A stretch of DNA of 64,000 nt from JAQUGA01 sp038210985. Lineage in GTDB: Bacteria > Bacteroidota > Bacteroidia > Bacteroidales > WCHB1-69. Position numbers and translations under genes: made by a program. The notes beneath the pieces are model-generated. The model was given only the letters and a program-made list of their open reading frames with translations, did not search any database and had not been told where the DNA came from. The DNA lies in NCBI GenBank assembly GCA_038210985.1, contig JBBQWB010000005.1, positions 1 through 64,000 of the forward strand, given 5' to 3'. Below, piece after piece: positions 1 through 8,532 of the stretch; position 1 is the first letter of the stretch; every line of letters starts with the position of its first letter.

Positions 1-1685
1 GTGATATTTGTATCTCCAGTTGACCAAATAAATGTATATGGAGGGGTAGCATTTATGGCAGTGGCTATTAATGCACCAGAAGTATCTCCATAGCAAAATA
101 CGGTTGTTCCCGAAAGAACTACTTCCATTGGTAAATTAGGAGTGATAGTTATGGGGTCAATTAAAGTGTCGAAATTTCCTGCAAGTTGAGGAAACATATC
201 GCCTGGGATATTTGGCTGGAATCCACTTAACTGCCATGTGTGATTATACCATGTCATGGGTAAATATCCAAGTGGAATGGTAATATTTATAAGCGGTCCA
301 ATGGTAAAACTTAAATCCATTTCTGGAATTTGAATTTCGGGCATTTCAACAGCTGGTTGACAGAAAGTAGTATTTTGGGTTTGATTTTCAACAGGTACTT
401 CGATGCATAATTCGGGGATGGAAGGAGCCATCATAAATGGGAAAGAAGGTAGGTTTAGGGTAAAAGTAAATGCTTCAATAATAAGTGCAAAGGTAATGCT
501 ATCCCATGTGTGATTTGTAAAATCATTTGTCATAATATGAGCTAAGCTCAAATCCATACTAGGATAACCATTGCAAGGATATTTGAAATTCAAATTGTTA
601 TCAACCTCAAAAAATATAGTACTAGCAAATCCATTCCTCACCACTTCATCGGCATTAGCAGGATTTGTTTCGGTGTATTCAACAGCTATTGGAAATGTTA
701 CTTTTGTCCAAATAGTAGGATCGAATTTTAAATCTTGGACTAAAAAGTTTTTAACTCTAAAAGTAAGGTCTAAGAGGTCGTAATCTACGGTGAAACCACT
801 ACCTAAATCTATGGTGCCCTGAAGTGCACTAAGAATTTCATATACGGATGAACCAGGTCCTGAAACTGCCATTAAAAACTGAATAATATCCAATTCAAGT
901 GTCATATATGCACTGTCGCCATGAGCATATAAAGTTTTTGAAGGTAAATCAAGATATGCAGTTGTTTCTACATAAGGAATTGAAATATTTCCACTAAGTC
1001 CAATTCCTGCTAAATTGTCAAAAACGATAGGTAAAACTTGCGATTCGCAAATTTGAAATTGATTATTTACCAAACATGGATAATGTGCTATACCAGTATA
1101 TGTATTAATGTCGATAATATTTATAGATTCGGCAGGAATTTGATAATCCATAATATTGATGTCCCAACAGTCGAAAAAGCAGATATGAGCAGTTGCATCC
1201 ACTCCAAATCCAAAATCAAATCCAAATTCAAATATTCCTTCTTCAGGAAATTTTGAATTCAACATCCAATCGTCTAATACTTCGTAATTTGAATGAATAG
1301 TTACAATATCTCCTTGATTAAATTGTTGGTCATCTGGAAATTCAAGTTCAACACGAACAGGATATTGAACATCTATTTCGCCGCCATTAAAACCATTATA
1401 TGCAATATGAGACGCAAAAAGCAACCACCAGTCGATGGTTATTAATGCACCAAACTGACCGCCAAAAACACTTTCAATAGAACCTAAACTATTTTGACCT
1501 GATTGATAAATATTGAATAAATCAAAATTAAAATCGAACGTAAACCCTGCACCTTCATCCCACATGTTTTGTTGATAGGTGCGGTAAAACATTTCGTTCG
1601 TAACAACTTGTTGTGCAGATACTGATTGAACAGTAAGGCTAATAAAAACAACAAGAAAAAAATGCAGAAAGTATCGTTTAATCAT
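1..1685 (-). CDS. Secreted protein with SprB-type repeat, 3' end cut by the window
   Basis: The frame is open from an ATG at 1685 to the left edge, giving 561 codons without a stop. The N-terminus (MIKRYFLHFFLVVFISLTV, then SVSAQ) is a clear signal peptide. The body is rich in beta-strand-like, aromatic and Asn/Thr residues and has no recognisable enzyme motif. The last visible residues (FCYGDTSGALIATAINATPP, then YTFIWSTGDT) match the SprB repeat found in large Bacteroidota surface adhesins. From this I infer a cell-surface or secreted protein, probably exported by T9SS, with more SprB repeats and a sorting domain beyond the edge. It lies 14 bp after the 183-aa gene upstream, so the two are probably cotranscribed. 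The function of the N-terminal 500 residues is unknown. Confidence 0.8.
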   Translation of the reverse strand, partial: MIKRYFLHFFLVVFISLTVQSVSAQQVVTNEMFYRTYQQNMWDEGAGFTFDFNFDLFNIYQSGQNSLGSIESVFGGQFGALITIDWWLLFASHIAYNGFNGGEIDVQYPVRVELEFPDDQQFNQGDIVTIHSNYEVLDDWMLNSKFPEEGIFEFGFDFGFGVDATAHICFFDCWDINIMDYQIPAESINIIDINTYTGIAHYPCLVNNQFQICESQVLPIVFDNLAGIGLSGNISIPYVETTAYLDLPSKTLYAHGDSAYMTLELDIIQFLMAVSGPGSSVYEILSALQGTIDLGSGFTVDYDLLDLTFRVKNFLVQDLKFDPTIWTKVTFPIAVEYTETNPANADEVVRNGFASTIFFEVDNNLNFKYPCNGYPSMDLSLAHIMTNDFTNHTWDSITFALIIEAFTFTLNLPSFPFMMAPSIPELCIEVPVENQTQNTTFCQPAVEMPEIQIPEMDLSFTIGPLINITIPLGYLPMTWYNHTWQLSGFQPNIPGDMFPQLAGNFDTLIDPITITPNLPMEVVLSGTTVFCYGDTSGALIATAINATPPYTFIWSTGDTNI

Positions 1686-1699
1686 TGCAAGATTTTTTT

Positions 1700-2251
1700 T
1701 CAGAATTTAACACTTAATAAGCTCTTTTTTAAAATTTCAAATACTTCGGATTTTAACTCCACTGGATAAGTTGCCGAAACCCAAATTGTTCTGATGTAAT
1801 CACCAGTAAATAACATCATTCGTTCATATTCTTTACCCTCAATTTGATTTGAAAGAAATACTAAAATACCTTCATGATTATCGTATGTCATCACGTTTTC
1901 TTGACCAATGTATGTAACACCTTGTGGCTCTAAAACTTCGGGTGTAATGTTTTTTACTGCCATAAGGTAAACTACTCGTTTCATTTCGGATATTTGAATA
2001 AACGAAGAAGATTGAAAATTTACAAGGGTAGTGTTGTTTACACGCATAAATTTGCTTGGAGGAGTAAAACTTACGTGAAATGTATCAATCGAAAGCGTTT
2101 TTATACCATCATAAACCAAGGTGTCGAGAGCTGCTTTTGTGCTTTGATTCTCAAAAAATGATTCATCCCCCTTCATGTGAGGGAGAATTTGCGAAAAGGA
2201 TAAAAAACTAAAATTGAAAAACAAATAAATGAAGAAAATAGACCTTTTCAT
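1700..2251 (-). CDS. Secreted protein of unknown function (183 aa)
   Basis: The ORF starts with a signal peptide (MKRSIFFIYLFFNFSFLSFSQ), so the product is exported to the periplasm or beyond. The remaining 160 residues form alternating short beta-like segments (for example DTFHVSFTPPSKFMRVNN and YERMMLFTGDYIRTIWVSAT). This is reminiscent of small Bacteroidota proteins that assess stress or lipid binding, but I do not recognise a family. It is the first gene of a minus-strand pair with the SprB-repeat protein (14-bp gap). A -7-like element (CAAAGATA on plus, 2298-2305) lies 47 bp upstream of the start. Confidence 0.75.
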   Translation of the reverse strand: MKRSIFFIYLFFNFSFLSFSQILPHMKGDESFFENQSTKAALDTLVYDGIKTLSIDTFHVSFTPPSKFMRVNNTTLVNFQSSSFIQISEMKRVVYLMAVKNITPEVLEPQGVTYIGQENVMTYDNHEGILVFLSNQIEGKEYERMMLFTGDYIRTIWVSATYPVELKSEVFEILKKSLLSVKF

Positions 2252-2297
2252 GATTGATTTTTAGAATTTTATTATTTAAAAGCCGATATTTTGAATC

Positions 2298-2305
2298 CAA
2301 AGATA
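2298..2305 (-). promoter_or_regulatory. Putative -7 element (TATCTTTG)
   Basis: The minus strand reads TATCTTTG, a perfect match to the Bacteroidota sigma-70 -7 consensus TAnnTTTG, about 47 bp upstream of the ATG at 2251. No convincing -33 TTG was found at the usual 19-20 bp spacing. Confidence 0.4.
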
Positions 2306-2396
2306 CAATAAATTTCAAGAGTTATGTTAAATAATTAAAAAATATTGTAACATTTTTCAGACGGTTAATTAGCCTCCTTAGTTGCCTGTTAACATT

Positions 2397-2404
2397 TATT
2401 TTTG
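2397..2404 (+). promoter_or_regulatory. Putative -7 element upstream of the mannoside operon
   Basis: TATTTTTG matches TAnnTTTG 85 bp upstream of the LacI-family start at 2489. It would give an untranslated leader of about 80 nt. It sits in the divergent spacer with the 183-aa gene. No clear -33 element is seen. Confidence 0.35.
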
Positions 2405-2488
2405 GTAGAAAAAATAAAAATTGTTGCTAAAATGTTTTAGTTTTAGTTTTTTTTAATATTTTTACTCCCAATATAAAATAAATTAACC

Positions 2489-3520
2489 ATGAATAAGGAC
2501 AAGATTTCGTTGAAACATATTTCAGAAAGCTTAGGAGTTTCTAATACATTAGTTTCTTTAGTTCTGAATAATAAAGGGGATATTCATGGAATTAGCAAAG
2601 AAACGCAGTTGCGAGTTTTTAATAAAGCAAAAGAATTAGACTATAAACCTAGCTTTTTAGCCAGAGGACTTCGGACTGGACGTTCATTTACTTTGGGACT
2701 AATTGTATCGGATATTTCAAATCCATTTTATTCAAAGTTGGTTCGTTATATGGAAGATGAAGCCGAGAAAAACAACTTCACTTTTCTAGTTGGTAGCACC
2801 GATGAGTCGAATGACAGAGAAAATAAAATTCTTAGAATGCTATTGGATAGACAAGTTGACGGATTAATTATTTCTTCATCTCAGTCAAATTCTAATTTCA
2901 TTAATGAATTAAAAAACAGAAAAATACCATTTGTTTTGATTGATCGATTTTTTGAAGATCAAACGGACATTAATTCAATTTCGGTTGACAATATTAAGGG
3001 AACGTATAAAGCCATTGAGCATTTAGTGGTGAATGGATATAAAAATATTGCCATGTTTGCAATCACTCCAATTTATATTTCTTCTATTCGAGAGCGTATT
3101 GACGCTTATTTAAGGTCGATTGAAGCATTTGGTTTTAAATATGGAAATGAATTATTATTTGAACTCGATTATTATAATATCAATCAAAGTGTTCAAAGTG
3201 CGTTGTATAGTATTTTAAATCAAGACGAAAGTCCTGTTGATGCCATTTTTGCTATCAATAACAATGTGGCAATTGCATGTTTAAAAGTGATTAATGAAAT
3301 GGGCGTTAAAATGCCAGAACAACTTGGATTTATTAGTTTTGATGACGTAGATTTATTCGAGCTTACAACTCCCAAAATAACAGCAATTAGTCAACCAATC
3401 CAAGCAATTGCTGTTTCGGCAGTTCAAAAAGTAATAGAACTAATTAATAATCAAAACATTGAATCGGAACACGTTGTTCTTCAAACTAGTTTAATTGTTA
3501 GAGGTTCTACCCAAAAATAA
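2489..3520 (+). CDS. LacI-family transcriptional regulator
   Basis: This 343-aa protein has normal LacI/GalR length. Residues about 7-27 (ISLKHISESLGVSNTLVSLV) form the N-terminal helix-turn-helix. Residues about 45-65 (RVFNKAKELDYKPSFLARGL) form the hinge helix that contacts DNA. The remainder is the periplasmic-binding-protein-like sensor domain, with the typical LGLIVSDISNPFYSKLV start and a VDGLIISSS strand. It is the first gene of an operon followed after 9 bp by a sugar permease, then a ROK kinase, a beta-mannosidase and an alpha-mannosidase. It is therefore inferred to control uptake and breakdown of a mannoside and to sense mannose or a small mannoside. The operator was not identified. 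Confidence 0.93.
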   Translation: MNKDKISLKHISESLGVSNTLVSLVLNNKGDIHGISKETQLRVFNKAKELDYKPSFLARGLRTGRSFTLGLIVSDISNPFYSKLVRYMEDEAEKNNFTFLVGSTDESNDRENKILRMLLDRQVDGLIISSSQSNSNFINELKNRKIPFVLIDRFFEDQTDINSISVDNIKGTYKAIEHLVVNGYKNIAMFAITPIYISSIRERIDAYLRSIEAFGFKYGNELLFELDYYNINQSVQSALYSILNQDESPVDAIFAINNNVAIACLKVINEMGVKMPEQLGFISFDDVDLFELTTPKITAISQPIQAIAVSAVQKVIELINNQNIESEHVVLQTSLIVRGSTQK

Positions 3521-3529
3521 ATTTTTTAT

Positions 3530-4963
3530 ATGTCTAAAACTAATCGAAACTCACAGGCTTTGCTTATGTTGACGACCCTTTTTTTTATGTGGGGGTTTAT
3601 AACATGTTTAAACGATATTTTAATTCCATATTTGAAAAAAATTTTTGAGTTAAACTATTTCCGTGCGATGTTGGTCCAATTTTCATTTTTTGGAGCTTAT
3701 TTTATTGGTTCACTCATTTATTTAGTTGTTTCATTTTGGAAAGATCCAATACGTATCATAGGTTATAAAAACAGTATTATTATAGGATTATTAGTTTCAG
3801 CTACTGCATGTTTTATGTTCTATCCTGCATCCAGTTTGCATAGTTACCCGCTTTTTTTAACCGCTTTATTTGTGTTAGGATTGGGATTTACACTTTTGCA
3901 AATTACGGCAAATCCTTTTGTTGCTGTATTAGGTCCTCAAAAATCGGCATCCGCTCGATTAAATCTAGCACAAGGTTTCAACTCTTTAGGAACAACCATT
4001 GCTCCAATTATTGGTGGATATTTAATCTTTCATTTTTTTAATCAATGGGGAAGTCCTATTTTAAATAATTTAGGCAACCCAATATTAATGAGCGATGGGA
4101 ACTCACTTTCGGCTGCTAGTGTTCAGTTGCCCTATGCTTTATTTGCTTCTGTTTTTATTCTTTTAGCCATGGTTTTTTTCTTTACCAAATTGCCAGATAT
4201 TGACGAAGAAAAAGGTAAAACCAATGGTTTTGCGGTTTTTAAATATCGTCATTTGCTTTTTGGAATGATTGCCATATTTATGTACGTTGGTTCGGAAGTT
4301 TCGGTTGGAAGCATGATAATTAATTTTTTGGGCGAAACTCAAAAAATGCCCGAAATGCAAGCAAAATCTTTCTTGGCTTTTTATTGGGGAGGTGCCATGA
4401 TTGGACGTTTTGCAGGTGCAATATCCCTTAACGATACGTACTCTCAAATAAAAAAACTATTATTGATGACCCTTCTCTCTTTTACCACATTTGCCTTAAT
4501 TATTGGAATAGTTTATCTGGAAAGTGGTGCATCTCTCGAACAGTTTTTACCTTTTATGGTTTTTATGGTTCTTAATCTTTTTATGTTCTTTATTGCTAAA
4601 TCATCCCCCAGTCGTACACTTATGTTCTTCGCAATTACTGCAATTTGCTTATTGTTGATTACCATATTATTTAATTTCTCTTGGGCAATGTGGTGTATAA
4701 TTTCACTTGGCTTATTTAATTCTATAATGTGGTCAAATATTTTTACATTGGCAATAAAAGATTTAGGAAAATACACATCTCAAGGTTCTTCAATACTTAT
4801 TATGGCAATTCTTGGTGGAGCAATTTTACCTCTCATTCAGGGTTACCTAGCCGATTCAATTGGAGTGCTATTCTCGTTTATAGTGCCGCTTGTTGGATAT
4901 ATGTATCTAGTTTTTTACGGTGCTTATGGTTATAAAGTGAAAATACAAAAATATGAATCTTAA
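3530..4963 (+). CDS. MFS sugar permease, FucP/GluP (FHS) family
   Basis: This 477-aa polytopic inner-membrane protein has about 12 hydrophobic segments. The start (LFFMWGFITCLNDILIPYLK) is the signature of the fucose/glucose/galactose proton symporter branch of the major facilitator superfamily. The Bacteroidota version usually carries an extra polar stretch near the middle, seen here around residues 175-205 (NQWGSPILNNLGNPIL). It probably imports the monosaccharide or short mannoside released by the downstream mannosidases. It follows the LacI regulator by 9 bp and its stop overlaps the start of the ROK kinase by 11 bp, a sign of translational coupling. Substrate specificity (mannose, glucose or another hexose) is inferred only from context. 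Confidence 0.9.
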   Translation: MSKTNRNSQALLMLTTLFFMWGFITCLNDILIPYLKKIFELNYFRAMLVQFSFFGAYFIGSLIYLVVSFWKDPIRIIGYKNSIIIGLLVSATACFMFYPASSLHSYPLFLTALFVLGLGFTLLQITANPFVAVLGPQKSASARLNLAQGFNSLGTTIAPIIGGYLIFHFFNQWGSPILNNLGNPILMSDGNSLSAASVQLPYALFASVFILLAMVFFFTKLPDIDEEKGKTNGFAVFKYRHLLFGMIAIFMYVGSEVSVGSMIINFLGETQKMPEMQAKSFLAFYWGGAMIGRFAGAISLNDTYSQIKKLLLMTLLSFTTFALIIGIVYLESGASLEQFLPFMVFMVLNLFMFFIAKSSPSRTLMFFAITAICLLLITILFNFSWAMWCIISLGLFNSIMWSNIFTLAIKDLGKYTSQGSSILIMAILGGAILPLIQGYLADSIGVLFSFIVPLVGYMYLVFYGAYGYKVKIQKYES

Positions 4964-5918
4964 TAAAAAACTTGTTGTTGGAATTGACATTGGTGGAACC
5001 AATACTGAAATCGGAATTGTAAATGAAGGTGGAGATATCTTGTTTAAGGAAACAATCTCTTCTAGATGTACTGAAAATTTTGAGGAATTTATACACATTT
5101 TAGCTGATAAAATTCTTGAAATTATTGATAATTTGGGATTTAAAGGGATGGTAAATGGCATTGGATTAGGAGCTCCAAACGGCAATTATTACACTGGAAC
5201 CGTCGAATTTGCACCAAATTTAATTTGGAAAGGTGTTTTACCTTTTGTAGCTGCACTTAAAAAAGCAAGCTCTTTAAATGTTGTGATGACCAATGATGCA
5301 AATGCTGCAGCATTTGGCGAAGGTGTTTATGGAGGAGCAAAAGGGATGAAACATTATGTGGTAATTACCTTAGGGACGGGCTTAGGAAGCGGTATTGTTT
5401 GCGATGGAAAACTTCTGTATGGCCACGATGGATTTGCTGGTGAATTAGGGCATGTAATTGTTCAAGAAGAGGGAGGACGAAAATGTGGTTGTGGACGATA
5501 TGGTTGCCTCGAAACCTATGTTTCAGCTCCTGGAATTGTAAAAACTGCCATCGAGTTTCTGAATAATTTACAAGACGATAGTGTTTTGCGAAATGTTTCT
5601 CCTACCAAAATGACATCTTTAGACATAGCTGAGGCAGCTCAAAACAATGATAAAATTGCCCAAATGTGCTTCGACTTTACTGCCAAAAAATTGGCTATAG
5701 CATTGGCTAATTTGGCTGCTATTACTAGTCCCGAAGCTATATTCCTTTCGGGTGGACTAGCAAATTCTGGCAATATTCTTTTTAAGCCATTAATTAACTA
5801 TTACAACCAGTATGTTCTAGCTATTTTTAAGGGCAAAACTCAAATTTTAGCCTCGCAATTAAAAGATAATAGCACTGGCTTGTTGGGTGCCGCTGCCTTA
5901 GCTCAATATGAGCTTTAA
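4953..5918 (+). CDS. ROK-family sugar kinase
   Basis: This 321-aa protein shows the complete ROK architecture. The phosphate-binding motif GIDIGGTNTEIG is at residues 10-21, and the catalytic base is Asp115 in TNDANAAAFGE. A second phosphate loop (TLGTGLGSGIV) lies near 139-149 and the sugar-binding motif GELGH at 163-167. The zinc site is His167 with Cys178, Cys180 and Cys185 (CGCGRYGCLE). It is expected to phosphorylate a hexose with ATP in the cytosol. In this operon, behind the permease and before two mannosidases, mannose or glucose is the likely substrate; the sequence does not distinguish glucokinase from mannokinase. Its ATG overlaps the permease stop by 11 bp. Confidence 0.93.
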   Translation: MNLNKKLVVGIDIGGTNTEIGIVNEGGDILFKETISSRCTENFEEFIHILADKILEIIDNLGFKGMVNGIGLGAPNGNYYTGTVEFAPNLIWKGVLPFVAALKKASSLNVVMTNDANAAAFGEGVYGGAKGMKHYVVITLGTGLGSGIVCDGKLLYGHDGFAGELGHVIVQEEGGRKCGCGRYGCLETYVSAPGIVKTAIEFLNNLQDDSVLRNVSPTKMTSLDIAEAAQNNDKIAQMCFDFTAKKLAIALANLAAITSPEAIFLSGGLANSGNILFKPLINYYNQYVLAIFKGKTQILASQLKDNSTGLLGAAALAQYEL

Positions 5919-5957
5919 AACATTGAGAATAAGTTAAAATCTAAATATTATTATTTA

Positions 5958-8492
5958 ATGACAACTTTAAACAAGCTTTTTAAATCTACTGTTTTTCTTA
6001 GTTGTTTATTACTTTGTAATATAGCTGTTTTTGCTCAAAAAGAAATGATATTCTTCAACCAAAATTGGAAATTCTCGTGCAACGACTCCAATGTATATCG
6101 AAATGCGAGCATCCCTGGTTCCGTTTTTACCGATTTGATGTCGAATAATATTATCGAAAATCCATTTATTAAAGATAATGAGAAAAAAATCGATTGGGTT
6201 GCTAACCAAAAATGGACTTATATTAATATATTTGATGTGGATGTTAAAAAAATATCAAAATATTCAAATATCGAAATTTGGTTTGAAGGGTTGGATACTT
6301 ATACATCTATTTATTTAAACGATTCTTTGATAATCGAATCCAACAACGCTTTTCATCCATGGTTTGCCGATGTAAAATTACTTCTTAAGCCCAAGGAGAA
6401 CATTTTAAAAATAGTTTTTCAACCACTAAAGCAGATTTTAGAAGTTGCAGCTGAAAAATATCCATTTAAATTACCCGAAGGAAATCGGTTGTATGCTCGC
6501 AAACCTCAATTTCATTTTGGGTGGGATTTTGCCCCAAGTATTTTAAATATATCTATTTCTAAGCCTGTTTCTTTAAGGTTTTGGAATGGATTTTCGTTCG
6601 AAGATGTCTCTTGTGATGCAAAACCCGAAAACAACAATGGAATTTTGGGCTCACTCTTTTTTATTCGTACAAATAAAGACACATTCATGAAGTTTTCGCT
6701 TCAAATTAAAGATATTAAATCGGGCAAAATATGGTACGATGATAAAGTTAAAACCTCGATTACCAATTTGCGATCTATCGAAGTTAAAATAGCAGATATT
6801 AAAATATGGTCGGTAAATAATCCAAATTATTATGATGTTTTATTTACTATTTCACATTCAAAATATGGAAATCAAAGCATTCAAAAAAGGATTGGATTTC
6901 GCGATATATTATTAAAACGGACAGCAGATTCGGTGGGAACCCAGTTTTTTATCGAATTAAATGGAAATTCTGTTTTTTGTAAAGGTGCAAACTGGGTGCC
7001 TGCAGAAGTTTTTCAACATAAAAATTCTATCGAAAAATATCGAAAACTTTTAATTTTAGCAAAAGATGCTGGATATAATATGATTCGAGTTTGGGGAGGT
7101 GGATATTATGAGGATAATTCTTTTTACGAACTTTGCGATAGCTTGGGAATAATGGTTTGGCAGGATTTTATGTTTGCTTGCAGTATGTATCCTTTTAATG
7201 AGGAATTTATTTCTTCGGTAAAAACCGAAGCCGATTTTCAACTTCGGCGCATGAGTAGTCATCCTTCCATTGCATTGTGGTGTGGCAACAACGAAAATAC
7301 CGAAGGTTGGTTTAATTGGGGCTGGCAAAAACAATTAGGCTATTCAAAAGCTGACTCTGCCGATATCTGGAATGGCAATTACAACCTTTTTTATGTAAAA
7401 TTACCTGAATGGTGTAGCTTTTATAATTTACCCAACAACTATGTGCCTTCATCGCCATTGCTTGGTTGGGGTCGGGATGCAGCATACAAATCGGGCGATA
7501 TACACTATTGGGGCGTTTGGTGGGGAAACGAGCCATTTGAAAAATATACCGAAAAAGTTGGTCGATTTGTGAGCGAATATGGATTTCAGTCGTTTCCAGT
7601 AAAGTCCACCGTAGAATATATGATGCAGGGTTCTTTGGATAGCCTTAAACATCCATATATTGCTCAGCATCAAAAACATGCTCGTGGCCATCAAACCATT
7701 GAAGAATATATGAAGCGAGATTTTTTCATTCCCGATTCTATCGATGATTATCTCTATTTATCCGAATTGCTTCAAAGTGAAGGGGTCGCCAAAGCAATTT
7801 TAGCTCATCGTTTAGCAATGCCATATTGTATGGGAACTTTGTTTTGGCAATTTAACGACTGTTGGCCCGCTATTTCGTGGTCGGCAGTAGATTATTTTAA
7901 TCAACCAAAAGCTTTTTATTATCAAACCAAACGTTTGTTTAAAGAATTCGCTCCAATTATCATTCATCGAAACGATTCGGTTTTGTTTTACGTGAGCAAT
8001 TTATCCAATAATACATGGAATGGAAAAGTTATTATCGGTAGTTTTAATGCAGATTCCAAAAAGTTAAAGTATGATACAATTATTTTAAGTAGTGAGGCAA
8101 TGCATAATAAAGTAATAATATCTTATAAACCCGATAATTTTAAAATTATGGTTTATGGAATGCAAATGATGGATAATACAGGGCTAATTTGTGGACACTT
8201 TACACTTTTTGGAAAAAATGATATTGCTTATCGTTTTCTAAATCCACAAATAAAAACAGATGTGGTTTTAGGGTGTAATAATCCCGAATTTTCGTTCTGT
8301 TATCGAGTTTCATCAAATGTTCCAGTGTTTGGATATAAAAATGAAAACCAAAATGGAGCTTTTACCGACAATAGCTTTCATCTTTTTCCAGGTTTTGTAT
8401 ATGAATTTTCCGAAATGAAAATTAATACTTCGATTACAAAATACTCTAATATTAAGTTTAAATGTCTAAATAATTTAAAATCAGAGAAATAA
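5958..8492 (+). CDS. Glycoside hydrolase family 2 beta-mannosidase
   Basis: This 844-aa enzyme has a signal peptide (LFKSTVFLSCLLLCNIAVFAQ) and is probably periplasmic. The order is jelly-roll sugar-binding domain (about 30-215), immunoglobulin-like domain (about 216-320), TIM barrel (about 325-680) and C-terminal beta domains. The acid/base glutamate is E446 in WCGNNENTEGW and the nucleophile is E540 in FVSEYGFQS. The WGGGYYE and WQDFMFACSMYP motifs are typical of beta-mannosidases rather than GH2 beta-galactosidases. It would remove terminal beta-linked mannose, such as the residue left after trimming the N-glycan core or from mannan oligosaccharides. It is the fourth gene of the LacI-permease-ROK operon and is followed by a GH92 alpha-mannosidase, so the pair could process an alpha- and beta-mannose-containing glycan. 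Confidence 0.92.
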   Translation: MTTLNKLFKSTVFLSCLLLCNIAVFAQKEMIFFNQNWKFSCNDSNVYRNASIPGSVFTDLMSNNIIENPFIKDNEKKIDWVANQKWTYINIFDVDVKKISKYSNIEIWFEGLDTYTSIYLNDSLIIESNNAFHPWFADVKLLLKPKENILKIVFQPLKQILEVAAEKYPFKLPEGNRLYARKPQFHFGWDFAPSILNISISKPVSLRFWNGFSFEDVSCDAKPENNNGILGSLFFIRTNKDTFMKFSLQIKDIKSGKIWYDDKVKTSITNLRSIEVKIADIKIWSVNNPNYYDVLFTISHSKYGNQSIQKRIGFRDILLKRTADSVGTQFFIELNGNSVFCKGANWVPAEVFQHKNSIEKYRKLLILAKDAGYNMIRVWGGGYYEDNSFYELCDSLGIMVWQDFMFACSMYPFNEEFISSVKTEADFQLRRMSSHPSIALWCGNNENTEGWFNWGWQKQLGYSKADSADIWNGNYNLFYVKLPEWCSFYNLPNNYVPSSPLLGWGRDAAYKSGDIHYWGVWWGNEPFEKYTEKVGRFVSEYGFQSFPVKSTVEYMMQGSLDSLKHPYIAQHQKHARGHQTIEEYMKRDFFIPDSIDDYLYLSELLQSEGVAKAILAHRLAMPYCMGTLFWQFNDCWPAISWSAVDYFNQPKAFYYQTKRLFKEFAPIIIHRNDSVLFYVSNLSNNTWNGKVIIGSFNADSKKLKYDTIILSSEAMHNKVIISYKPDNFKIMVYGMQMMDNTGLICGHFTLFGKNDIAYRFLNPQIKTDVVLGCNNPEFSFCYRVSSNVPVFGYKNENQNGAFTDNSFHLFPGFVYEFSEMKINTSITKYSNIKFKCLNNLKSEK

Positions 8493-8532
8493 ACTTTAAT
8501 TTATAAACTTTAATTTATAAACTTTAATTTAT
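8491..8532 (+). repeat. Three perfect tandem copies of a 14-bp unit at the gene junction
   Basis: The unit AAACTTTAATTTAT is repeated exactly three times (8491-8504, 8505-8518, 8519-8532). The first copy overlaps the stop codon of the beta-mannosidase and the last supplies the first two bases of the GH92 start codon. The array fills the whole translation-initiation region of the GH92 gene. Change in copy number would alter spacing without disrupting either protein. Confidence 0.9.

Noticed and set aside
1038..1256. Plus-strand 72-codon frame within the SprB-repeat gene
   Set aside because: It is antisense to a long uninterrupted gene with signal peptide and has no support of its own.
4163..4447. 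Antisense frame inside the sugar permease gene
   Set aside because: Shadow of the permease reading frame; no promoter or signature.
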